Assembly: GCA_964396385.1 (NCBI GenBank)
Contig: CAYNFH010000225.1
Coordinates: 1 to 10,043, forward strand
DNA: 10,043 bases
Source: CAYNFH01 sp964396385
GTDB taxonomy: Bacteria; Armatimonadota; Chthonomonadetes; Chthonomonadales; CAJBBX01
Reading direction: 5' to 3'
Shown: positions 1 through 7,050 of the stretch, piece by piece
Layout: each line of letters starts with the position of its first letter
How positions within the stretch are numbered: the stretch's first letter is position 1
Position numbers and translations under genes: made by a program
Notes under the pieces: model-generated
Told to the model about the DNA's origin: nothing
The model's input: only the letters and a program-made list of their open reading frames with translations
Databases searched by the model: none

Positions 1-588
1 GGTGTGGACCTCCGGCAGCTCTTCCGCCAGGATCAGGTCGCCGGGCTCCAGCTTGAGATTGGCGTCCGTCTCCGGCTTGTCCAGCACTTGCCGCATGTCC
101 ACCTTGATGGCCTTGGCATCCCGTATCACGCGGACATCCAGCCGCTCGGGTTTGAGGGCGAGGGCTCCCGCCGGTCCGAGTGCATCCAGCAGACGCCAGC
201 CAGGCCGCATGTCCACGGCCCCTCCCGGTATCTGGGCCTTGATGGCGCTGCCCACCACCGTGATCTTCTGCGAGTGAGTCTCCAACACCATCACGGAGAC
301 GCGCGCGTTGTTCCGGACCTTGTTGACAGCGGCCTGGAGGTCGGCCCGAAGCTGTATGGGCGTCTTGCCGGTCGCCTTAACGTCTCCGGCTTCGGGAATC
401 TGCAGGATGCCGTCCGGCGGGATCGGGACCTTCATACTCAGATCCGGGTGGTTGTCCACCGTAATCTGGATGATGTCGCCCGGCCCCAACGGTGGAACCG
501 CAGTGGACTTGTCGTCCGGGGCCGCGAATGCGGCCGGGGGAAGAAGCGCTATCGCGATTAGCAGGGATCCGAGTCGCATCGCTTTCAT
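1..588 (-). CDS. Wza-like polysaccharide export protein (3' end outside window)
   Basis: Outer-membrane/periplasmic component for secretion of capsular or exopolysaccharide. The frame begins at ATG 588-586 and runs open for 196 codons to the window edge, so the C-terminus is missing. Residues 1-22 are a type I signal peptide (MKAMRLG, a hydrophobic run, then AFA before APDDK). There is no lipobox cysteine, unlike E. coli Wza. Residues about 31-112 match the Poly_export domain (PPLGPGDIIQITVDNHPDL, then PDGILQIPEAGDVKATGKT), and residues about 117-196 match an SLBB domain (ITVVGSAIKAQIP, then LKLEPGDLILAEE). The start overlaps the stop of the upstream wzc-like gene in ATGA (588-585), and GGAGGA lies 6 bases before the ATG, so translation is probably coupled. 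Family identification is by motif and gene pairing, and is confident. The polymer is unknown. Confidence 0.9.
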   Translation of the reverse strand, partial: MKAMRLGSLLIAIALLPPAAFAAPDDKSTAVPPLGPGDIIQITVDNHPDLSMKVPIPPDGILQIPEAGDVKATGKTPIQLRADLQAAVNKVRNNARVSVMVLETHSQKITVVGSAIKAQIPGGAVDMRPGWRLLDALGPAGALALKPERLDVRVIRDAKAIKVDMRQVLDKPETDANLKLEPGDLILAEELPEVHT

Positions 589-2823
589 GATCGCTCCTCC
601 GTCCGCGTGTCCTCTTTCGTGGCGACGATGGCGTTGCCGTTACCCAGGTTCTCTCCGAGCAATGCCTCGAACTCCTGGGTGGATCTTCGTCGTCGCGGCT
701 CTCCGCTCTCCAACTGCGGCGTGTGGTAGTAGTTGTAGTAGCGGTAGTAGCCGTAGTAGTAGTCGTCGCGGCGGGAGGACAGATCGATCTTGTTGAACAC
801 AATACCCAGCACACGGGCGTGGGCCTGGTGGAGCAGGTCTACCGCATGCTTGACGGCCGACTTGCGGGCCTCACCAAACTGGATCACGTAGATCACGCCA
901 TCCGCCATGGCCGAAAGGACCTGCGCGTCCGCAGTCGCCAGGAACGGCGGGCTGTCGAAGATCACCACGTCGGCCGCCTCCCGCAGGCGCTGGTGAAGGT
1001 GTCGCATGGCCTGCGAGTTGAGGAGCTCGGCGGGGTTCGGCGGCAGCGGTCCCGCGGTCAGCACGCGGAGGCCCGCCACGTCTGTCTCCTGCAGGGCTTC
1101 CTCCACGTCCGTGTGGCCCACCAGCACATTCGTGACGCCGGGGCGCTGCTCCAGCTCAAACTTGGTATGCAGCGTAGGCCGCCGAAGGTCTGCATCCACC
1201 AGGATGACGCGCTTGCCGTCTAGCGCCATCGCCACGGCCAAGTTGGAGGCCGTGACAGACTTGCCTTCGCCGGGCGCCGTGCTGGTGACGACGATGCTGC
1301 TGTGCTCGCTGTCTACGGAGGCGAACTGGACGTTGGACCGCATGACGCGGTAGCTCTCCAGGAGTGAACCGCCGCCCTGGCCGCGCATGATCAGCCTTGC
1401 GCCCTCGGACTGGACAAGCGGCACATAGCTGAGGATGGGGGCATCCAGCAGGCGGCGCGTGTCGTCCGGCGAGTTGATCCGGTCGTCCATGTACTCCTGT
1501 AGCAGGGCGAAACAGACGCCGAGTACCAGGCCGAGGACGGCCGCGAAGATAACGTTGGTGGTCCTCCTCGAGGAGACCGGGTAAGCCGCCGTGGCAGGCT
1601 GGCTGATGGAGACCCCGGGGTGCTGCGCGTGCATCCGGACCTGCATGTCGGACACGTCCTTGGTCAGGGCCGCAACTTGCCCGCGGTGCAGCTCGACATC
1701 CGCGGTGTACTGGGCCTCCTGCCGCTCTCCACCGGTCAGCGCCTTCGGAGATAGCGCCGATGCCATCCAGGACGGAGTTCACAAACTCCATANNNNNNNN
1801 NNTGTTGACCTGCGCGCTGAGAGACGCGACCTTGGATCTCGCCTCCGTTACATTCTTCTGGATATCCGCAATCGCGGGGTTTGGCGCGCTAGTGTGCGTC
1901 GTAACGCTGGCGGGGGTGTTCTTGAGCGTCTCCTTGACGCTGGCTATCTGATCATCTAGCTGTTTTACACGGACGTTGCTGGCCGGGAACAGCTCCAGCG
2001 TGCTGGCACGTTCCGTGTTCAGCTTGGCTATCTCGTTGTTGAGCTCGGCAATCCGGGCCGTGTTGCTTGTGGATATATCCTGCGCGATGCGGTTCGGGGT
2101 GCGGGCGCGCGTTGCCTCCAGGCTGTGGAGCTCCGCTTGCGCTGCCGCGAGGTCGCCGCGGGCCTTCTGAAGCGCGATCTCTAGCTGGCTTGCCTCTTCG
2201 ATGGCGGCCTCTTCCTGTTTGCTTCGATTAACCACGTTGTGCGTACTCTTCACACGCTCCAGGTTGATCTCGGCCGTGAGCAGCTTGGCCCTCTCCTTCT
2301 TGAGGAGATCGCTTGCATTGGCAAGGGCCGCACGGAGCTCCCGGGTGCGGGTGTTGTCCAGGTAGTCGATGTAGGCCGCAGGCAGGTTCTGGGCCATGGC
2401 CAGAGCATAGTCAGCTCGGTGCGCTTCTACGGCTATCTCCACGATGTCCGTCTGGTTCACCTGCCGGACGTCGACCGAAACTTGGCTTGCCGGAATGTGC
2501 GACCTGTTGAGCGCGTCCAGCTTCACCTCGTCATTCTGCAGGAGCTCAATCTGGGTCGCGATGTCGTGGCCCTGATCCGGAGCGAGAATCGGCAGAATGG
2601 GGTCCTTGCTGTCGATCTGCTGGACCATGATGCTCTTCTGCTCGACTAACAGCCGGGCCGTGGCCCGATAGACAGGCTTGGAGAGCAGTGTCGCCACCAC
2701 TCCGACGATGAGGACCACGACGAACGTCTGGATAATGATGGATTTGCGGCGCCGCAAGAGGTCCAGATAGTCGCGGACCGAGATCTCACCGGCGGCAGGG
2801 GTCAGCTCGTCTGACATCGGCAC
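585..2823 (-). CDS. Wzc-like polysaccharide chain-length regulator and tyrosine kinase (interrupted by assembly gap)
   Basis: Inner-membrane protein that controls exopolysaccharide chain length and autophosphorylates on tyrosines. The N-terminal part (2823-1803) has a Wzz domain (ISVRDYLDLLRRRK), a membrane segment at about residues 29-48 and a long coiled-coil region. After the gap come coiled coil, QPA before a second membrane segment (NVIFAAVLGLVLGVCFALL), then the BY-kinase domain: ESYRVMRSNVQF, Walker A APGEGKS (1277-1257), Walker A' VILVDADLRRP, and Walker B-like VVIFDSPP. A Tyr-rich tract (DDYYYGYYRYYNYY) is followed by a basic 45-residue tail. The start is GTG 2823 with GGAG 5 bases upstream; ATG 2817 is the alternative. 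The two halves are in different frames across ten Ns. The left frame also meets a TGA at 1781-1779, 11 bases from the Ns. Continuity needs a true gap length divisible by 3 and no error at the contig end. It could instead be a genuine frameshift. Confidence 0.85.
1793..1802. other. Assembly gap of ten Ns inside the Wzc-like gene
   Basis: Ten Ns join two contigs, and the run length is probably a placeholder. The gap falls in the periplasmic coiled-coil region of the Wzc-like protein, between AQVN on one side and SALSPKALTGG on the other. The missing residues cannot be counted from this sequence. Confidence 0.98.
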
Positions 2824-3063
2824 TCTAACTCCAGGATCGATAGCGGCACCACGGCTGGTCTCTCCACTACAAGGAGAGCTCCGGGTCCCGGCGGTAGTGT
2901 CGGTTGGGAGGATATGTTTGCGCTGTGGGGCGTACCGTGCGGCATAGCAGGTAGGCGGAGATCACGCGTGGCCCGGCCTACCGCGAACCTGCTCAACGGG
3001 CCTGGCAATCACCCGACACCTGTTATACCATACACCCCGGCGAATGGGGCCGTTGCAGTCACA
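2824..3063 (-). promoter_or_regulatory. Structured 240-base spacer and leader of the exopolysaccharide genes
   Basis: No convincing gene lies here. Reading in the minus direction after the binding-protein stop (3064) there is an extended -10 element TGGTATAAC (3030-3022) without a recognisable -35, which would give a leader of about 190 bases. Within the leader, AGCAGGT (2993-2987) pairs with ACCTGCT (2952-2946). The stem continues, after a 2x2 mismatch, as GCGG (2984-2981) with CCGC (2958-2955). The same region can instead form GGTAGGC/GCCTACC (2982-2976 with 2956-2950). A second hairpin, CTCTCC-7-GGAGAG, lies at 2878-2860, about 37 bases before the GTG. No U tract follows either hairpin, so they are poor intrinsic terminators. 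The promoter is inference. Confidence 0.35.
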
Positions 3064-4104
3064 CTAGAAGTTGTACTTGTCCACGTTGTCCTTAGTAAAG
3101 GTAACGCCAGGAATCAGGACCTTACCCTCCTTGTACTGTATCTTTGTGCCATGGACGTCCTCGCCGTCCTCGGGCTGCTTACTATTCAGATAGTCGTTCA
3201 CGAGCATGGCCGTCACGTACGTAAGCTGGCCCGGATCCCACAACATGATCCCGGAGATGGCGCCGGACTTGAGGTACTGGCGCGTGAGGCTGGGAAGGGA
3301 GAGGCCCCAGACCTTCACCTTGCCGATCTTGCCGGCGCTCGTGATGACCTCCGCTACCGCTGGAGGGCTAGGCGAGTTGGCACATGCGAATCCGCGGATA
3401 TCCGGGTCCTTCTGAAAGGCTGCTTGCGCGGTGGCGCGGGCCTTCTGATCGTTGTCGTCGTTGTAAATGTACGGCTCGATCAAGGTGATGCCCGGATACT
3501 TCTTGAACCCCTCCTCCATCCCTTTGATGTGGAGGTTCAAGTTGTCCGCGGCGCGACCACCGCTCACGATCTGCACTTTGCCGTTGCCACCCATGTCCCT
3601 GGCCAGGTTGTCCGCGATGTCGCGGCCGATCCCCACGTCGTCCGCGGCGGCCACGTAGAAGATTCGCTGGGAGCCGGGGGCATCGGAGTCCCAGGTGAAT
3701 ACCTTGACGCCGGAGTCCATCGCGCGCTTGATGATAGGCACGATAGCCTTGGCGTCGTTCGGGGAGATCACGATGGCGTCCACCTTCTGCCCTATGAGCT
3801 GATCCATCTGCGAGATCTGCTTGGCCACGTCGGCGGTGTCCGGCGCCAGGAACTCCACGGAAACGCCCTGCGGGCGGAGCTCGTCATTCGCCTGGACGGC
3901 GCCCTTCTTGCACGCTTCGCTGTACTGGCTCACCGACTTGAAGATAAAGACGATGCGCCTGGGCTTGTTCGCTCCGGCCGGTTGGGTGGCGTTTGGAGCA
4001 GGCGAAGGTCCGGATGACGGCGCCTGGCTCCCCTTGTTGCAGGCAGTCAAACCGAATACGGAGACGGCCAGTGCCGCAATCACTATCGTCGCGCGATGTC
4101 GCAT
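3064..4104 (-). CDS. Sugar ABC transporter substrate-binding lipoprotein (RhaS/LsrB-like)
   Basis: Periplasmic lipoprotein that captures a sugar for the adjacent permeases. It has 346 residues. The start is ATG 4104, not the upstream in-frame GTG, because GGGGAGGAG sits at 4116-4108 and the protein then opens with a lipoprotein signal peptide (MRHRATIV, hydrophobic core, lipobox LTAC with Cys22). The mature protein is a type I periplasmic-binding fold: RRIVFIFKSVSQYSEACKKG, then ISQMDQLIGQKVDAIVISPN, then VFTWDSDAPGSQR, then GNGKVQIVSGG. The C-terminal part (LPSLTRQYLKSGAISGIMLW, then DPGQLTYVTAMLVNDYL) resembles rhamnose-binding RhaS and autoinducer-2-binding LsrB more than RbsB. The ligand is unproven, but a sugar is very likely. 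It is the last gene of the operon, 87 bases after the second permease. Confidence 0.92.
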   Translation of the reverse strand: MRHRATIVIAALAVSVFGLTACNKGSQAPSSGPSPAPNATQPAGANKPRRIVFIFKSVSQYSEACKKGAVQANDELRPQGVSVEFLAPDTADVAKQISQMDQLIGQKVDAIVISPNDAKAIVPIIKRAMDSGVKVFTWDSDAPGSQRIFYVAAADDVGIGRDIADNLARDMGGNGKVQIVSGGRAADNLNLHIKGMEEGFKKYPGITLIEPYIYNDDNDQKARATAQAAFQKDPDIRGFACANSPSPPAVAEVITSAGKIGKVKVWGLSLPSLTRQYLKSGAISGIMLWDPGQLTYVTAMLVNDYLNSKQPEDGEDVHGTKIQYKEGKVLIPGVTFTKDNVDKYNF

Positions 4105-4107
4105 GTT

Positions 4108-4116
4108 CTCCTCCCC
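4108..4116 (-). promoter_or_regulatory. Ribosome binding site that fixes the binding-protein start
   Basis: GGGGAGGAG lies 3 bases before ATG 4104, with the GGAGG core 5 bases away. It rules out the 27-residue longer reading, whose extra residues are a Gly/Arg-rich translation of the G-rich spacer and would bury the signal peptide. Confidence 0.85.
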
Positions 4117-4130
4117 TGTACGGGCACTTA

Positions 4131-4166
4131 CCCTACCCCCGCCCCCTCCCCCTCGTAAGGGGAGGG
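4131..4166 (-). promoter_or_regulatory. G-quadruplex motif overlapping a hairpin upstream of the binding-protein gene
   Basis: On the coding strand, four G-runs lie at 4152-4148, 4146-4142, 4140-4136 and 4133-4131 (G5-A-G5-C-G5-TA-G3), a canonical G-quadruplex pattern with loops of 1, 1 and 2. The first two runs also form the 3' arm of an 8-bp hairpin: CCCTCCCC (4166-4159) with GGGGAGGG (4151-4144), loop of 7. The two structures therefore exclude each other. The C-rich arm also contains CTCCCC, complementary to GGGGAG of the ribosome binding site. The element lies in the 87-base spacer between permease and binding protein, 26 bases from the ATG. It may instead be a dispersed intergenic repeat. 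Confidence 0.55.
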
Positions 4167-4191
4167 AGTTCCTCCTCCGTACCATGCAGGG

Positions 4192-5154
4192 TCAGGAGGA
4201 GGTCCGGCGGGCGCGCCACCGCTCTACCTCCACCGAGGCAAGCAACACGAGCCCGAGGACCAGGTTGGCCCACACGTCTTCTTTACCGTAACTGCGGACG
4301 GCGTTTGTTACGACGCCAATAGTGAGCACGCCGAGCAGCGTTCCGATAACAGTTGCTCGACCACCTGCGATCGGTGTTCCCCCCATCACCACCGCAGTGA
4401 TGGCGGCCAGCTCCATGTACTTGCCGGCGTCCGGTACCGCCGTGGCCGCCCGGGCAGTCGCCACGATCGCCGAGACGCCCGCAAAGAGGCCGCTCAGTGC
4501 ATATACTGAGAGCTCCAGGCGGCGCGTGCGAATGCCGCTCAAATAGGCCGCTGCACGGCCGCCGCCCAGCGCCAGCAGCCCACGTCCGAAGGTGGTCCGT
4601 CGAAGGATAGCAGCGGCCATACCTAGGCTCGCCAGCGCCACCCAACAAGGGATCGGCACACGCAGTAGCGTATTGTAGTAGGAGCTCGTCAGCCAGTCCG
4701 GCAGGCCGGAAATACTTTCGGAGCCGCTCAGTACGTAGGCGCCTGCACGCGCCGCGCCGAAGGTCGCCAGCGTCGCCACGATAGAGGGCAGTCCGAGGCG
4801 CGCTACCAGAAGCCCATTCACGAGCCCGCAGCAGCCGCCTGCCGCCGCGCCCACCCCGCACGCCAGGATCGCCGGCCAGTGCCGGTTGACGGACAACACG
4901 CCGATGACAACGCCGCAGAAACCCGCTACCGAACCCACCGAGATATCGATCCCGCCGGTCGCTATGACGAGAGTCATGCCTGCCGTGATGATGCCAACCG
5001 CGGAGATGTCTCGCAGCACGACCGCCACGTTGTCCCACGTGCGGAAGGCGGGAAAGGCAAAGGCCATCCACAGCATGACGGCGACGAGTACGAATGCCGC
5101 ACCTGTCTCTACCGGCAAGCTCCACCTGTCGCGCGGGCTATTTTCACCGGTCAC
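4192..5154 (-). CDS. Sugar ABC transporter permease, ribose/rhamnose type (second)
   Basis: Inner-membrane subunit of a CUT2-type (RbsC-like) sugar importer, 320 residues. The start is GTG 5154-5152, which shares one base with the TAG stop of the preceding permease (TAGTG). AGGAG lies 8 bases upstream. A longer in-frame reading to 5451 only translates the preceding gene out of frame. Hydrophobic segments run through the whole protein, beginning with GAAFVLVAVMLWMAFAF. The family signatures are GMTLVIATGGIDISVGS near residue 60 and AITAVVMGGTPIAGG in the C-terminal third. It ends with TGA 4194-4192. The adjacent permease gene implies a heterodimeric channel. Substrate is inferred only from the operon. 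Confidence 0.92.
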   Translation of the reverse strand: MTGENSPRDRWSLPVETGAAFVLVAVMLWMAFAFPAFRTWDNVAVVLRDISAVGIITAGMTLVIATGGIDISVGSVAGFCGVVIGVLSVNRHWPAILACGVGAAAGGCCGLVNGLLVARLGLPSIVATLATFGAARAGAYVLSGSESISGLPDWLTSSYYNTLLRVPIPCWVALASLGMAAAILRRTTFGRGLLALGGGRAAAYLSGIRTRRLELSVYALSGLFAGVSAIVATARAATAVPDAGKYMELAAITAVVMGGTPIAGGRATVIGTLLGVLTIGVVTNAVRSYGKEDVWANLVLGLVLLASVEVERWRARRTSS

Positions 5155-6014
5155 TAGGTCCGCTCCTGCCGTGTACGGCGAAGCTGCTCCGCGAGAGCCG
5201 CCAGCACGATTACCGCTCCGGTGATCAGTCCGTAGCGCTCCACCGGAACGCCGGACAGGAAGAGGGCGTTGCGCAGCACTACCACGATCAGCGCTCCCAG
5301 CGCCGCGCCGATGATGCTCCCCTCCCCTCCTGTCAGCGTGACGCCGCCGATTACCACGGCCGCGATGACATCCAGCTCCCAGCCATCGGCCAGGTTCCAC
5401 TGCGCGTTGTTGGCTGCGGATGCCATCAACATTCCCGCGATGCCTGCGCACAAACCCGCGAGAAGGTAGACGTGTCGGAGGACCGGTTCGACCGGCACGC
5501 CGGACAGGCGGACGGAGAGCTCACTCCCGCCGACGGCGACAACTCTACGCCCGAACCGGGAGCGCGCCAGCACCAGCGCGAAGAAAGCCGCTGAGAGGAC
5601 AAAGATGCAGATGGGCGCAAGTCCGCGTCCCAGCGCTACAAACCCGGCAGGGAGTCCGTTGTAAGGTGCTGCGCCGGTCTCGATACTTGTGGCCGCCCGG
5701 AAGATCAGGAGCGTGGCAAGTGTAGTGAGAATAGGTGGAAGGCGGCGGTAGGTGATCAGCGCGCCGTTTACCAGACCGCAAATGGCGCTGCCCGTGAGGC
5801 CCAGGACGCACGCGAGCGGCCACCCGGTTCCGGCGGTCATTCGGCTCCCGGTCGTACATGCGGCCACCGCCGCAATAGCCGCCACACTGAGATCGATCCC
5901 GCCCGTGAGCACCACGAGCGCCTCACCGCAGGCCATGATCCCGAGAAAGGACGCCTCCTGCCCAACTGCAATGAGGTTCTCCGGCCGCCGGAAAGAGGGT
6001 TTGGCAATGGCCAT
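5154..6014 (-). CDS. Sugar ABC transporter permease, ribose/rhamnose type (first); start uncertain
   Basis: Second CUT2-type membrane subunit; 286 residues from ATG 6014, somewhat short for the family (usually a little over 300). Signatures: EALVVLTGGIDLSVAAI near the N-terminus and VIAAVVIGGVTLTGGEGSII in the C-terminal part. The frame is open upstream to 6122 and encodes FRELPALAVLALAVSWMAI, the expected first membrane helix, which ATG 6014 would cut. No ATG, GTG or TTG occurs in that extension. The only candidates are CTG codons inside the helix or ATA 6086-6084, which overlaps the kinase stop as ATAG. No good ribosome binding site precedes ATG 6014. I report the canonical start but suspect translation begins near 6086. 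Confidence 0.85.
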   Translation of the reverse strand: MAIAKPSFRRPENLIAVGQEASFLGIMACGEALVVLTGGIDLSVAAIAAVAACTTGSRMTAGTGWPLACVLGLTGSAICGLVNGALITYRRLPPILTTLATLLIFRAATSIETGAAPYNGLPAGFVALGRGLAPICIFVLSAAFFALVLARSRFGRRVVAVGGSELSVRLSGVPVEPVLRHVYLLAGLCAGIAGMLMASAANNAQWNLADGWELDVIAAVVIGGVTLTGGEGSIIGAALGALIVVVLRNALFLSGVPVERYGLITGAVIVLAALAEQLRRTRQERT

Positions 6015-6082
6015 CCAGCTTACCGCCAGGGCCAGAACTGCCAGCGCGGGAAGCTCGCGGAAACCCGCGCCGCGCGCGGCGG

Positions 6083-7042
6083 CTATCGGTGAATCCCCGA
6101 CGCCGCCCCGGCCACCACGGCCTCAATCTCCTCCCGGGTGGCGATCAGCTCATCGCCCTGCAATGTCCGCTTGAGCGCCGCCATGGCAACACCATAGCGA
6201 AGCCCACGCTCAAGGTCGCCATCAAGGAAACCGTCGAGCACCCCGGCCGCGAAGGCGTCTCCACCTCCAACGCGGTCGATCTCCTGCGCCGAGATAGCCT
6301 CCGCGTGATACTCACGGTCACCGTCCACCGCGAAGGCCCCTTCGGCTCCAGCAGTAACCACCACGCGCGGCACGTGATACCGGCTCTGAAGCACGCGCGC
6401 CGTCCCCGACCCGTCCGCTTCAAGGCCGAATACGGTCGAAGCATCGCCAACGGGACATACGGCCAGGTCCACTCTCGGCAACAATTCCTGCAGAGTTTCC
6501 CGCGCCCGTTCCGGGGGCCAGAGCTTGCTGCGGTAGTTCACGTCAAGTGAGACGGTCATGCCCCGGCCTTTCGCTTCCTGAATCGCTCGATCTACCGTCG
6601 CCAGGCAGCCCGGCGCCAGTGCGCAGGTGATGCCGGTTAGGTGGAGATGGCGAGCGCCGTCCAGGTGCGACCAGTCCACCTCGTCCGGGCGAAGCGTGCT
6701 GGCGGCCGAGTCGGCGCGGTCATAGTAGACGTGATGGGGCCTGGGCGGCACGCCGAACTCGATGAAGTAGAGGCCCACCCGCCCGGCGTCGGACCAGAGG
6801 ACGTGGGAGACATCCACGCCCCGTGCTCGGATCGAGGCCGCGACGCGCCGGCCAAGCGGATTGGAGGGGAGCTTGCTCCACCAGGCCACGGTCCGTTCCA
6901 GCCTCACCAAAGCAATGGCGGTGTTGGATTCGCTGCCCCCTATGCGAAGGTCTAGAAGGTCCGTCGACTCCAGCCGGCCAAAACCAGGCGGGCTGAGCCG
7001 GATCATCGTCTCACCAAACGTGACCACGTCAAAGGGTGGCAT
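6083..7042 (-). CDS. PfkB-family sugar kinase, 2-keto-3-deoxygluconate kinase-like
   Basis: Cytoplasmic ribokinase-fold kinase that phosphorylates a sugar or sugar acid with ATP; 319 residues, typical for the family. The N-terminal substrate motif is IGGSESNTAIALVRL (GG at 35-36, Asn 40). The C-terminal PfkB signature DRVGGGDAFAAGVLDGFL (about 256-273) carries the anion hole and the catalytic Asp262. The tail LKRTLQGDELIATREEIE resembles the LKH-x-PGD...TREEVE segment of KDG kinases, which favours KDG or a related keto-deoxy sugar over fructose or ribose. The start ATG 7042 has AAGGGG just upstream and lies 8 bases after the peroxiredoxin stop. The permease frame follows directly. It probably phosphorylates the imported sugar or its catabolite; the exact substrate is not determined. 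Confidence 0.9.
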   Translation of the reverse strand: MPPFDVVTFGETMIRLSPPGFGRLESTDLLDLRIGGSESNTAIALVRLERTVAWWSKLPSNPLGRRVAASIRARGVDVSHVLWSDAGRVGLYFIEFGVPPRPHHVYYDRADSAASTLRPDEVDWSHLDGARHLHLTGITCALAPGCLATVDRAIQEAKGRGMTVSLDVNYRSKLWPPERARETLQELLPRVDLAVCPVGDASTVFGLEADGSGTARVLQSRYHVPRVVVTAGAEGAFAVDGDREYHAEAISAQEIDRVGGGDAFAAGVLDGFLDGDLERGLRYGVAMAALKRTLQGDELIATREEIEAVVAGAASGIHR

Positions 7043-7050
7043 AGACCCCT

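Noticed and set aside
1779..1781. A second selenocysteine codon in the Wzc-like gene
   Set aside because: The TGA lies in a region not tied to any catalytic residue, next to a contig break and within a foldback, so an artefact or frame break is far more likely.
2880..2930. A c-di-GMP (GEMM-I) riboswitch upstream of the Wzc-like gene, suggested by CACAGCGCAAAC
   Set aside because: The second conserved strand (GGACGCAAAGCC-like) and the tetraloop-receptor arrangement are absent, so only a short chance resemblance remains.
2914..4017. A 367-codon plus-strand open frame
   Set aside because: It is antisense to the binding-protein gene, is rich in Val/Leu/Arg with no recognisable domain, and arises from high-GC codon bias on the opposite strand.
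4105..4185. A 27-residue N-terminal extension of the binding protein
   Set aside because: It is a Gly/Arg-rich translation of the G-quadruplex spacer. The signal peptide and a strong ribosome binding site support the start at 4104.
5155..5451. An N-terminal extension of the second permease upstream of GTG 5154
   Set aside because: The sequence is the first permease read out of frame and is Arg/Gly-rich rather than hydrophobic; the GTG has a ribosome binding site and overlaps the preceding stop.
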